Of a stretch of DNA of 64,000 nt, positions 18,100-27,472 are shown piece after piece. The notes beneath the pieces are model-generated. The model ran no database searches. It saw only the letters and a list, made by a program, of their open reading frames with translations, and was not told the origin of the DNA. The stretch comes from Oscillospiraceae bacterium NTUH-002-81. GTDB lineage: Bacteria; Bacillota; Clostridia; Lachnospirales; Lachnospiraceae. The position numbers and the translations under genes were made by a program. Every line of letters starts with the position of its first letter. Position 1 is the stretch's first letter. The DNA is taken from assembly GCA_032620915.1 (NCBI GenBank), contig CP136052.1, positions 2,208,501 to 2,272,500 on the forward strand. The letters run 5' to 3'.

Positions 18100-19046
18100 A
18101 AGTGTTGTTTCTCCTCTTTTCTTTCACCAGTGGGCGGCCATACCCCCTGTACCAGCAGCCGTTTTGTCCTGTCGTCCCACAGGCAGCGATAGCCATGGCC
18201 GCAGGCCGTCTGCCAGTCGTAGTAGTCCTTCTTCGGTTCCCCGTAGCGGGATAAAAGCTCCATGATCGTTCCGCCGTGGGCCAGCAAAACGCAGGAATGC
18301 AATGCTCCGCCGTCCGATCCGTTACCGCCTTCTCCGCGATATATCCTGGTATCTCTGTCCGGCATAACGGAATCTGCGATGTCGTATCCTGATTTTACTT
18401 TACCACTTTCTGTGTTTTGCGCAACATCTCTACACATTGCTTTCATATCATCAGTCATATGGTACTTCGTCATTTTTCTTTTCATTTTTCGACAAAGAAT
18501 GCCCCACCCAGCCTGTATCCTCGTCTTCACCTGATCTGTGCTCTCACCGCCTGGACAGCCGGTCTGCCCGCCGCTGGCGATCCATGCCCGATACGCGGTA
18601 TCGTCTTTTAATTCTTCGTAGGTGTGATACTCAAAGTCTCCAAAATCCGTTTCCCGGAATTCCGGGATTATAAGCTGTGGGATACCCGGGAATAGGATAT
18701 CCGCGCTCTCCTGACAGCGGCGCAGGGGACTTTGAAACACAACATCCGGCAATGCATTCTGGCGTGTGCTTCTCCGATACCGGCCAGCTCGGCTGCACTC
18801 GTGTTTTTCACTATCCAAGTCACTTCCACTGCATTCCCACTTTTTACCATCCGGATCATTCCCACTGCACGCACGCTTTTCACTGTCCAGATTGTCTCCG
18901 CTGCGCTCCGCGCCATCCAGGTACTCCCGTATTTTACAGAGTTCCAGCCTGCCCGCCGGGGAAAGTCCCTCATCGGTTCTTCCCACGTATCGGCGCTCCT
19001 CGTTCCCCTTCGTCCGGCCATGACGGATCAGATCAATTTGAAACAT
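18096..19046 (-). CDS. Histidine phosphatase, CobC-like (alpha-ribazole phosphatase candidate), with insertions
   Basis: 316 residues, against about 200 for CobC. The catalytic RHG is at residues 8-10, the second conserved arginine/glutamate region (SPLRR, FRETDFGDFE) follows, and the second histidine is His-257 in LLAHGG. Two insertions explain the extra length: three tandem 12-residue units (49-84) and a lysine-rich segment at about 187-251 before the last motif. By position in the cobalamin operon it probably removes the phosphate from alpha-ribazole phosphate or adenosylcobalamin phosphate. It overlaps the CobU-like gene upstream and cbiB downstream. Confidence 0.82.
   Translation of the reverse strand: MFQIDLIRHGRTKGNEERRYVGRTDEGLSPAGRLELCKIREYLDGAERSGDNLDSEKRACSGNDPDGKKWECSGSDLDSEKHECSRAGRYRRSTRQNALPDVVFQSPLRRCQESADILFPGIPQLIIPEFRETDFGDFEYHTYEELKDDTAYRAWIASGGQTGCPGGESTDQVKTRIQAGWGILCRKMKRKMTKYHMTDDMKAMCRDVAQNTESGKVKSGYDIADSVMPDRDTRIYRGEGGNGSDGGALHSCVLLAHGGTIMELLSRYGEPKKDYYDWQTACGHGYRCLWDDRTKRLLVQGVWPPTGERKEEKQHL
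18795..18902 (-). repeat. Three tandem 36-bp units inside the CobC-like gene
   Basis: Three diverged in-frame copies encode SGDNLDSEKRAC, SGNDPDGKKWEC and SGSDLDSEKHEC. Each copy begins Ser-Gly and ends with a Cys. They sit between the first helix after the RHG motif and the next core strand, that is in a surface loop. Confidence 0.85.
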
Positions 19047-19464
19047 AGACGCCCTCCTTTTTCAGGCACCGGGGGATGCCGCACAGCACCCGATAAACAT
19101 CCGTGGCCTCCTGAGAAAGCAGACAGCTGATCCGGCCCACCGTTTCCCGCCAGCGGCGGATATCGGCATCCAGCGGCACAATGCCGCTTCCCACTTCATC
19201 CATGATGATCCAGACGTCGGGATTTTGGTGCAGCAGTTCTTCCACGAAAGCATACGGATCCTGCTCTTCTGCCATGCCCCGCCAGATTGCCTGCTCCAGA
19301 TGATGGATCACCGGCTTTGCAAAGAAATCCTCCCAAGCGCAGATTTCTCCCTCCGCTGTCAACGCAGAAATCTGCGCTTTCTGTGGAATTTTTCCTTCCT
19401 GTACCAGCTGCTCCGCCACAAAATCCAGCTTTCCCTGAAAACTGCCGCCGAATACAAATTTCAT
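19033..19464 (-). CDS. CobU-like protein with degenerate P-loop
   Basis: 143 residues, shorter than CobU (about 180). The C-terminal half matches CobU: IIMDEVGSGIVPLDADIRRWRE-type sequence followed by GRISCLL and a Val-Tyr-Arg-Val strand. The N-terminal loop reads GGSFQGKL (6-13), keeping the lysine but replacing the Ser/Thr that binds magnesium and lacking the usual RS(S)YAE region. A full CobU is encoded at 20826-21443. This one may be an accessory or decayed paralogue; guanylyltransferase activity without kinase activity is possible but untested. Confidence 0.65.
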   Translation of the reverse strand: MKFVFGGSFQGKLDFVAEQLVQEGKIPQKAQISALTAEGEICAWEDFFAKPVIHHLEQAIWRGMAEEQDPYAFVEELLHQNPDVWIIMDEVGSGIVPLDADIRRWRETVGRISCLLSQEATDVYRVLCGIPRCLKKEGVYVSN

Positions 19465-19489
19465 TTTCTGTCTCCTTTTATATTACTTT

Positions 19490-19960
19490 TCACAGCGCCA
19501 ATGGATTTCCGTCTAAGATTCCCTCCACCAGCTGTTCCCCGTGATACACCAGTTTCAGAGAAAAGAAAGGTGCGTCCGTCTGCAGCAACCGCAAAAATAC
19601 CCGGTCACCTTCCCACAGCGGTCGGTTCATGACCTGAGCTTCCGGCACCCAGCTCAGTGTCCCCTCGTCGCAGGCGCCCAACGTCCCTTTCCAGCCGCCC
19701 GCTGTGTACAGAAACATGTATTCCGTTTCCTGACAATCTGAGACAAAGGTGACAATACCGCGAAAAACATGGGAGGTCAGCGTCAGCCCCGTTTCCTCCC
19801 GGACTTCCCGAAGCATACATTCCTCCGGGCTTTCCCCTTCCTCAAAATGGCCGCCCACGCCGATCCATTTTCCTTCGTTGCCGTCCTGTTTTCCGGCATT
19901 TCGATATAACATCAGCCATTGGCCGTCTTTGATCAGATAGCATAGTGTTGTAAGCTTCAT
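19490..19960 (-). CDS. NUDIX hydrolase (8-oxo-dGTP diphosphatase-like)
   Basis: About 156 residues. The Nudix box is present as GGHFEEGESPEE followed by REVREETGL, with the catalytic glutamates. The start KLTTLCYLIKDGQWLMLYRN resembles MutT/YtkD-type proteins common in Clostridia. A TTG further upstream could also start, but the ATG at 19960 has an AGGAG 12 bases ahead. It lies inside the cobalamin operon between cobS and the CobU-like gene, with no evident role in corrin synthesis. Confidence 0.83.
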   Translation of the reverse strand: MKLTTLCYLIKDGQWLMLYRNAGKQDGNEGKWIGVGGHFEEGESPEECMLREVREETGLTLTSHVFRGIVTFVSDCQETEYMFLYTAGGWKGTLGACDEGTLSWVPEAQVMNRPLWEGDRVFLRLLQTDAPFFSLKLVYHGEQLVEGILDGNPLAL

Positions 19961-20047
19961 TTTTCGATCCCGCTCCTGTTCCAATTATTTTTCCATCCCC
20001 ATCATCCGCGCTTCTATCTCCCGATAACAAGAGAAACATACCTGTTT

Positions 20048-20842
20048 TTACAGATGGCTGCCTACCAGCCAAGCCGCCGCCATGGCAAGCTCGCAGATCT
20101 GCAGAAAAAATCCCGCCAGATCCCCGGTGATGCCGCCGAATTCTTTCCGGCTCATCCTTTTATAATAGAAAAAACAGACTGCCGCTGCCGCCCACATGCA
20201 GGCAGCACACCGAGCGTCCAGCCACAGCATCCCCGCCGCACAACAAAGCAGATACCCGGCCATGGCCCATATGCCGGTCTTTTTCACCGCCGCATCGGAA
20301 AAAGAAGCCGCCAGGCCGCTGTTTTTGGCACAGGGAAAGGTAAGCACCGAAAGCCCGGACAGCGCCCGGCTCACCGTAAAGCCCAGCGCCAGCACAAACA
20401 ACTTTCGGCTGTCGGAGAAATTTTGCATCGCGCCCATCTGTTTTTCCAGAATTTCCACATAAAGGCCACAGGACAGCAACAGATAACAGCCACAGGACAG
20501 CACCGCAAAAGCGCCTGCCCGGGAGTCTTTCAAAATCTCCAGCTTTTTCTCCATGGGCTGCCAGGAACTTAGAGCGTCCATGGTATCCATGAGCCCGTCC
20601 ATATGAATACCGCCGGTGACCGCCACAGGCAGCAGCGTCAGCAGCACCGCCGTCAGCGCCGTTCCCAGACCCAGCAACTCACAGATCTTCCACAGCACCA
20701 GAAACAGGGCACCCAGCACCGTTCCCACCAGGGGGAAAAAGCACATCACGTACCGCATATGTTCCTTCGTCCAGTCCGTCCGCGGCACCAGCAGCCGGGA
20801 ATACATGGAAAATGCAATGAGAAAACTACTCCACACATTCAT
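20048..20842 (-). CDS. cobS: Adenosylcobinamide-GDP ribazoletransferase (cobalamin synthase)
   Basis: 264 residues, integral membrane protein joining alpha-ribazole(-phosphate) to adenosylcobinamide-GDP. The signature GGIHMDGLMDTMDAL with conserved aspartates and the following KLEILKDSRAGAFAV are clear. ATG 20842 has AAAGGAG 11 bases upstream and overlaps the end of cobU by 17 bases, so the genes are probably translationally coupled. Confidence 0.93.
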   Translation of the reverse strand: MNVWSSFLIAFSMYSRLLVPRTDWTKEHMRYVMCFFPLVGTVLGALFLVLWKICELLGLGTALTAVLLTLLPVAVTGGIHMDGLMDTMDALSSWQPMEKKLEILKDSRAGAFAVLSCGCYLLLSCGLYVEILEKQMGAMQNFSDSRKLFVLALGFTVSRALSGLSVLTFPCAKNSGLAASFSDAAVKKTGIWAMAGYLLCCAAGMLWLDARCAACMWAAAAVCFFYYKRMSRKEFGGITGDLAGFFLQICELAMAAAWLVGSHL

Positions 20843-21443
20843 AGTCTGCACTTCTCCTTTCTGCGCCTTTCCACACATCCGCGATCCCGGCAGTCACCTC
20901 AATGACCGTATCCGCCGCCGCGGCCATCCGGCAGTTCACCGTTCCCAGCACCTGTTTATACGCCTGCACCAGGGTTGTCTCCCCGTCCCGGTCCGCAAAA
21001 ATGTCATTGGTCACCAACACCAGATGTCCGCAGTTTTCCCGCAGCCGGAACAAATCCGCCGTGATCTTATCCGCCGTTTTCTCTGTCAACGCGGCGGCAT
21101 TTTCTTCTGTAAGCTCCACCGGGCCGCCAAACAGCTCGTTGGCCGCCAGATTGGAAAGACATTCCAGCAGTACTGCACTGTCGATTGGAAAAGAAAGCGT
21201 TCCCACGTCCCGGTATTTTTCCACGGTGGCAAAGCCTTTGCCCGCCCGGAGCGCCTGATGTCTGGCAATGGTTCTGGCTCCTTCCTCGCCATAGGGCTCC
21301 ATGGACGCCACATAAAACCGCTGCCTTGCAGGAAGTCCGCACAAAATCTGCTCCGCAAAGGCGGACTTCCCACTGCCGCTGCCGCCAACCACCACTGTCA
21401 GCGTTTTTTTATCTTTCTGTTTGTTGTCCTTCCAAACTTTCAT
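20826..21443 (-). CDS. cobU: Bifunctional adenosylcobinamide kinase / adenosylcobinamide-phosphate guanylyltransferase
   Basis: 205 residues. The P-loop GGSGSGKS is at 20-27, followed by SAFAEQIL and the GMP-accepting histidine region (RHQALR). VTNDIFAD and the ending IADVWKG are also typical. It activates adenosylcobinamide with GTP before CobS acts. ATG 21443 has GGAAGGA upstream and overlaps the 3' end of cbiA by 35 bases. Confidence 0.9.
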   Translation of the reverse strand: MKVWKDNKQKDKKTLTVVVGGSGSGKSAFAEQILCGLPARQRFYVASMEPYGEEGARTIARHQALRAGKGFATVEKYRDVGTLSFPIDSAVLLECLSNLAANELFGGPVELTEENAAALTEKTADKITADLFRLRENCGHLVLVTNDIFADRDGETTLVQAYKQVLGTVNCRMAAAADTVIEVTAGIADVWKGAERRSADYECVE

Positions 21444-23004
21444 CTGCCTGTCCTTCCAAAACCATTGCACCAACGCATCCGACCATTCCCGTCAGCATCT
21501 TCCGATGGCATTCCGCGACCTGTTTTCCTGCGCATCTCTCTTGCCACTGAAAACAACCTTTCACGAAATTTCCGGCCAGCTCCGGGTTGGAACCATAGTA
21601 TAAATGAGGAAATCCCGCCAGAATCTGCTGTTCCTGCCGCATGCAGGGCCAGTGGCCTTTTCCCGAGGCTTTCACTGCCTGAAACATATCGCCGTTGTCG
21701 TTGGTGTCCCAGTAGTGGAACTCATGGGCCCGGATGGACTGTCCCGCAGGCAGAAATGGTGTATCTTCCCGGGCAGTCACTTCCACATACCCGAAACGTA
21801 CCAGCTTCCCTTTCGGAACAGCTTCTCCCGCCAACGCTCCCACCATGTTCCAGCGCTTTCCTTCTGCATCTGTCAGGCCGTCCAGCAGATACAGGAAACC
21901 GCCGCACTCCGCCAGACAGGGCATCCCCTCCAGAAGACGCTCCCGGATGGACTGCCGCATAGATATGTTGTTTTCCAGTTCTTTTCCGTGCAGCTCCGGG
22001 TAGCCGCCGCAAAGCAGCAGCCCCTGGATGTTTTCCGGTAGTTTATCATCCCGCAATGGAGAAAAATAGACCAGCTCTGCGCCAAAGCTTTCCAGAATCT
22101 GTAAATTTTCCGGGTACAGAAAACAGAACGCCTCATCCCGGGCCACACCAATACGGACATGCGCTTCCACCTTGCCCGACATTTCTCTTTTCTGTCGCAC
22201 GCGATCTTCCTTTGGTACTGGTGTTCCTGCCGCTGGAGTCTTTGCCGCTGATATCTCCACCATTGGCCTCTCCACCACTGATGCCTCCACCTCCGGCGCC
22301 GTCTGTGCCAGCGCCAGCAGTCCCGGCAGATCTAGGGTTTCCGCAAGAAGCGCCCCCAGTTTTTCCATCTGCGTCTGCACCTCTGGGATCTCCTCCGGCA
22401 GCACCAGCCCCAGATGCCGCCCTGCCAGGAAGGGATCTGTCAGCTCCGGCACATAGCCCAACACCCGGATGCCCTTGCCGCCATTTGCCTCTGCCAGTTC
22501 TTCCTCCACCATCTGTTTCAGCAGCGGATACATCCCTTTGCTGATCCGGTTCAAGATCACACCGGCGATGTGGCTGTCCGGCCGGTATTGTACAAAACCT
22601 TTGATGAGGGGTACGAGAGATTTACTCATCCCCCGGCCTGGCACCACAAGCACCACCGGTGTGTCCGTGGCCGCCGCCACCTCGTAGGAGCTGGCCCGGT
22701 CGCTGGTGCCGCCAAGCCCGTCATAGTACCCCATGACGCCCTCCAACACCGCCACATCCTTCTCCCGGCAGCGAAAAGCCAGTAATTTTCTCAATGCCTG
22801 ATGATCCAGGAACCAGGGATCCAGATTGCAGCTGTCCGTCTCCAGCACCGTCCGGTGAAACATGGGGTCGATGTAATCCGGGCCGCATTTAAAGGCCTGC
22901 ACCCGATATCCCGCTTTTTTCCAGGCAGCCAGCAGGCCGCAGGTCACCAGCGTTTTCCCGCTGCCGCTGGAAATCCCGGCCAGCATCAGCCGCAGGGCCT
23001 TCAT
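21409..23004 (-). CDS. cbiA: Cobyrinic acid a,c-diamide synthase
   Basis: 531 residues, amidating the a and c carboxylates. The ATP-binding start GISSGSGKT and KCGPDYIDP belong to the dethiobiotin-synthetase-like domain. The C-terminal class I glutaminase domain has the nucleophile in AECGGFLYLL. A linker of about 40 residues rich in Val, Glu and Ala lies between the domains. The start codon overlaps the stop of the CbiGJET gene (ATGA), with GGAG seven bases upstream. Confidence 0.93.
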   Translation of the reverse strand: MKALRLMLAGISSGSGKTLVTCGLLAAWKKAGYRVQAFKCGPDYIDPMFHRTVLETDSCNLDPWFLDHQALRKLLAFRCREKDVAVLEGVMGYYDGLGGTSDRASSYEVAAATDTPVVLVVPGRGMSKSLVPLIKGFVQYRPDSHIAGVILNRISKGMYPLLKQMVEEELAEANGGKGIRVLGYVPELTDPFLAGRHLGLVLPEEIPEVQTQMEKLGALLAETLDLPGLLALAQTAPEVEASVVERPMVEISAAKTPAAGTPVPKEDRVRQKREMSGKVEAHVRIGVARDEAFCFLYPENLQILESFGAELVYFSPLRDDKLPENIQGLLLCGGYPELHGKELENNISMRQSIRERLLEGMPCLAECGGFLYLLDGLTDAEGKRWNMVGALAGEAVPKGKLVRFGYVEVTAREDTPFLPAGQSIRAHEFHYWDTNDNGDMFQAVKASGKGHWPCMRQEQQILAGFPHLYYGSNPELAGNFVKGCFQWQERCAGKQVAECHRKMLTGMVGCVGAMVLEGQADESLEGQQTER

Positions 23005-26000
23005 CGTTTTTCTCCATAAAATCTTCCGCCATTCCACGACTTTTCCTGCGCGTTTTCAGACACGTCCTCTACCCATCCCTGTTCATCTGTATGCCACATC
23101 TCATTTTCATTTTTCGTATCCGGTGATTCACCATCTCCATAGGCCTCTTCGGTCAGGTATTCTGGTTCTTCCGTTGTCTGCATTTTTGCCTGCCATCCGT
23201 CCTTCGCATCGCCCTGGCAGCTCATGATATACACGGGATTACCGCCGGTCATGAGATGGCTGGAACCCACAGCCCGGGAACGGGCCGTCTGCACCAGTGT
23301 GGCCGCAAAATCCTTCAGCGGCAGTTCCCGGCAGCACCGGGTCATCTCCGCCACGGTTTCCAGCGTGATCGCATTGACCACAATGTGGATCTTTGGATTT
23401 TTTTCCAGCAAAAGCGTCAGAATCTCTTTCAGCTGGCCGCTGCTGCCGCCGATAAAGGCATGGGTGGGCACCGGCAGCGCTTCCATGGCGGCAGGGGCTT
23501 TTCCGTACACCGTCTCCACGTTGGGCGTGCGGAATTTTTTCTTATTTTTGCGGATCAGCTCCACCGCGTCCGCTTTCTGCTCGATGGCATACACCGTTCC
23601 CCGGTGTGCCCGGCGGGCTGCCTCCACCGACACGGAGCCGGTTCCTGCGCCGATATCATACAGCACGCTGTCCTCGGTCAGCCGCAGCCGGGACAACGAC
23701 AGGATCCGCACCTCTTCCTTCGTCATGGGTACCTCGCCCCGGATCCATGCTTCATCCGGAATGGAAGCTGCAGGATGGCGGTCGAAATCGTCATTTTCGA
23801 TGAGTGCCGCACACAGATCTTTGAAATGATCCTTCACCAACTCCTCCGGCGTGCCCACGGTGATCTGCTCATCCGGGTAGGAAAGCCGCTGACCCACGGC
23901 GATCTTTACCCGGGACAGCCCGTATTCCATCAGTTCCTGGCACATGGCGTGCACGCTGTCCTGCCCGCTCAGCAGCACAAATACCGCCGGATGACTGTCC
24001 ACGCAGGCCACCAGATTGCCCGTTCTTCCATGGAGGCTCACCGGGCACACCTGCTCGTAATCCACATGCAGCCGGGATGCCAGATAGGACAGGCTGGAAA
24101 TGCCCGGCAAAATCGTCAGGTGCGCATCCAGCGGCAGCAATGCCTCCCGCAGCTTCGCCGCGCCGCTATAAAATCCCGTATCTCCAGACAGCAGGATGCA
24201 GATATGCTCAAATTCCGGGTGTTCCTCCAGATAAGCCTTCACCTTATCCGGCTGGTAGCCTGCCCACAGCTTGCAGGAATAGTCCCGGGCACATTCCAGC
24301 ATCCGCTCCGCGCCGATGCACACGTCCGCCTGGACGATGGCCTCTTTTACCGCTCCGGTCATCATCTGCTCACTGCCCGTACCGATGCCCGCCAGCGTGA
24401 TGTGGCGGCTGCCGCCGATGTGATAAAATTTTTTCAGATAGTCATAGATCTGGGGCAGGGAATACCCTTCCTCCCGGGAAGGTCGTCCCACCACAATGAG
24501 CTGCGCCCCCGCCTGTCTGGCAGCCCGCATTTTTTCATCGAAACCGCCCTCCCGGCCGCCCTCCTTGGTCACCATCCATTTGGCGCTGGTCTGGTGCAAC
24601 ATGGCCTCGTTCAGCTCCTGAGAAAAGGGCCCCTGCATACAGATCAGATTTTTCCGTTCAAAGCCCAACTCCATACAATCCATGATGGTCTGGGCGTCAG
24701 GCAGGATCCGCGGGTACACCCGGGTGCGGTAATCCGCCAGCTTCCGGTATTTGGAAAGCTCCTTGCTGCCGGTCACCGCCAGCACATTGCCCTTCGTATG
24801 GGAAAGAAAGTCCACCGCTTCCTCCACGCTGCCCACATGGACGCCGTCGGAGGCATCAGATTCCCGCCGACACACCCGTAAATAAGGCACCGACGTCTCT
24901 GCCGCCGCCCGCCGGATGTTGTCGCTGGCCTCTCTGGCATAAGGATGTGTGGCATCCAGCACCAGATCAAAGGCATTTTCCTGCATTTTCTGCACCATAT
25001 GTGCCTCGTCCAGCCGCCCCGCAGACACCCGTATGCCGCCGGATTCCTCGATCAGCTCTTTCCCGTAGTCGGTGGCCACCACCACCTCCGCCATGATGCC
25101 TTCCTTCCGGCAATAATTTACCAGCTCTCTTCCCTCTGTCGTTCCCGCAAAAATCAAAACCTCTCCGGTCAAAACCAAATCTCCTGCCTTCCTTTTGCCA
25201 ATGCCACTGTTACCCCGGAAAACACCTGCTTTTTTCAAAACAAGGGCTCCGCCTTCACTGCCTGTCACTGCCGCCCGCTCGCACACATTGTCCACACCGG
25301 TGATCTCCTGCACAAAAGGCGACGGGGTGAATTCCCCTTCTGCCTGCAAAAGCGCCTCCGCCGAAAAACACCGGAACGGCACTTCCATCTCCCGACAAAC
25401 CTCCAGAAGCCCTGCCTCTTTTGCTTTCAGATCAATGGATGCCACAAGACGGATATCCATAAGCGAGCCCCCGACCTGGGCTGTGGCCTGCTGCAGGGCT
25501 TCCAGAATGGCTTCCTTTGATGTTCCTCTCCGGCAGCCCACTCCAGCTGTCAACTGGGCCGGATACAGGTGCAGCGTCTTTTCCCATCTATTCTGTCCGT
25601 CTTTTCCGATAGAAATACCCAGCGGAGATTTCTTTCCATCCGCTTGTGCATCCCCTGACACGTTTGGATTGTGCTGTTCCAGACGTGCCCTTTCAGACAT
25701 CGCTCCTGTTTTTTCTTCTTTATACAACGCCCCGGGCCAGTCTCCGTACAGCGGCATCTCCGCCACCACCGGCAGCCGCTCCCCCTGTAAAACCCGGGCA
25801 GAAACCCTCCTTGGCCAGCGCCTTCTCCCGGATCTTCAATCCGTTTTTCCGGGCAAACACATCCACCGCGAACTGCCCGTTCACGTCCGTGGCCGTGGTC
25901 AGCACCGGGGTCGCTCCCAGAAGTGCCGCCACCTGCAGCGCCAGCGCATTGCCGCCTCCCGCATGACCGCTGAGCAGGGGAATCACCGCCTCCCCCCTTC

Positions 26001-26290
26001 TCATCCATGACCAGCACCGCCGGATCTTCCCACTTACTTTTCAGAAACGGGGCAATGCTGCGCACCGCGATGCCGCAGGCCCCGATGAACAGCAGCGCTT
26101 CCTTTTCCCGAAACATCTGCTGCACCCAGTTCCACATGCCGCCCTCTGCCGGAAGCAGACCTGACCGTCTGGCTGCCGCGGCGCCCGCGTAGCCCTCGGC
26201 CGTATATCCATTTTCCCGGAGCCGTCTGCACACCTGCAGCGCCAGCGCTCCGCCCTGTCCGGTAAAACCGATGACTGCAATTCTCTGCAT
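23001..26290 (-). CDS. CbiG-CbiJ-CbiE-CbiT fusion (four corrin-ring enzymes in one chain), two frameshifts as given
   Basis: Reconstructed length about 1095 residues. Order: CbiG (cobalt-precorrin-5A hydrolase: IAVIGFTGQG, LLSGHAGGGNALA, then CbiG_C with LTAGVGCRRGTS), CbiJ (precorrin-6A reductase: LIFAGTTEGREL, LDATHPYA), CbiE (C5-methyltransferase: ITLAGIGTGSE, LSGDTGFYSG) and CbiT (C15-methyltransferase/decarboxylase: YDIGAGTGSVSVEAA), with an acidic tail of about 60 residues. CbiJ, E and T are in one frame up to 25769. CbiG is broken at 25992-25997 (six G on the coding strand, five expected) and near 25805-25807 (GGG, two expected). AAAGGAGG precedes ATG 26290. These enzymes act close together in the anaerobic pathway, so fusion would favour channelling. 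Confidence 0.83.
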
Positions 26291-26304
26291 CTGATCTGCC
26301 TCCT

Positions 26305-27456
26305 TTACTTCCCATTTTCCTGTAAATGCCGGAGAAGTACCTCCGCCTGTCCGGTCTGCCCCAGCACACCGTATACATTGGAAAAAACAATGGCGCCCAC
26401 CTGGGTTTTCCCGGCGGCCCGGCGTGTCAGCTGCCCCTCGATATGCTCCATCAGATGCTGCATCACCGATTCCAGAAATCCCGCCTCCTGCAAAATCCGC
26501 AGCGCCTCATCGGTGGTCACGCTTTCCAGAATCCTGGGAAGCACCTCCCGGGGTGCCCCGGCCCGCACAGCCTCCGCGCACAGGATCGCCATGCGGCAGT
26601 CCCCGTAGGCAGAATGGGTATTCATCATCCCTTCGGCCAGCTTCACAAATTTTCCGATATGGGCCACAAAGAGCACGCCTTTGGCCCCCTCCCGGACGGC
26701 CATATCCAGGCTTTCTCCCACATAGTTGCTGCATTTCACCGGCTGCACATGGTCTGCCAGATGGTGTTCCTTCACAAAATCTTCCCCGTAATTGCCCGGC
26801 ACCAGCAGCAGATACCCGCTGCCATTTTTCACTGCCATGCGGATTTCCAGACCGATGGACGCCACCAGCGCCTCCTCGCTCATGGGTTCCACAATGCCCG
26901 AGGTGCCCAGAATGGAAATACCGCCCACAATGCCCAGCCGTGGATTGAAGGTACGCGCCGCCAGCGCCTCACCCTCCGGCACAGAGATCTCCACCACCAG
27001 GCCGCCGGTATATCCGTACTCCCGACAAACAGTCTCTACCCCTTCCAGGATCATTTTCCGGGGCACCGGGTTGATGGCCGGTTCTCCTACCGGCACCGAA
27101 AGTCCCGGTTTTGTCACGCGTCCGACCCCCACGCCGCCGGTCAAAACAAGCCCGGGACTATGTGCAAAAGACACTTTGGCACAAACCATGGAACCGTTGG
27201 TGATATCCGGGTCATCCCCGCTGTCCTTCACCACCCCGCAGCTGCAGCTGGAAGCCGATAGGCTAGTTTCCACCAGAGAAAGGCACAGCGTGCTCCCCTC
27301 CGGCACCCGGAGCTTCACCTCGGACACCGGTTTGCCGGACAGCAGCATCCGGGCCGCCCCGGCCGCAGCTACCGCCGCGCACGTGCCTGTTGTATATCCT
27401 CTTCTTAATTTTTTCTGTCCCCGGTAAACGAAGGGGGCATCTGTCCAGTCTGCCAT
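26305..27456 (-). CDS. cbiD: Cobalt-precorrin-5B C1-methyltransferase
   Basis: 383 residues. It methylates C1 of the corrin ring in the anaerobic route, between CbiG and CbiJ. The opening RRGYTTGTCA (18-27) is diagnostic; KPGLSVPVGEPAINPVPR and GVVGIST-like GTSGIVEPMS follow. ATG 27456 has AGGAG five bases upstream. It is directly upstream of the gene for CbiG and CbiJ, matching pathway order. Confidence 0.94.
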   Translation of the reverse strand: MADWTDAPFVYRGQKKLRRGYTTGTCAAVAAAGAARMLLSGKPVSEVKLRVPEGSTLCLSLVETSLSASSCSCGVVKDSGDDPDITNGSMVCAKVSFAHSPGLVLTGGVGVGRVTKPGLSVPVGEPAINPVPRKMILEGVETVCREYGYTGGLVVEISVPEGEALAARTFNPRLGIVGGISILGTSGIVEPMSEEALVASIGLEIRMAVKNGSGYLLLVPGNYGEDFVKEHHLADHVQPVKCSNYVGESLDMAVREGAKGVLFVAHIGKFVKLAEGMMNTHSAYGDCRMAILCAEAVRAGAPREVLPRILESVTTDEALRILQEAGFLESVMQHLMEHIEGQLTRRAAGKTQVGAIVFSNVYGVLGQTGQAEVLLRHLQENGK

Positions 27457-27472
27457 GGCTTCTCCTGTTTCT

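Noticed and set aside
23224..24881. Long plus-strand open frames over the cobalamin genes
   Set aside because: They mirror strongly supported minus-strand genes in GC-rich DNA, have no ribosome sites and show no family motifs.
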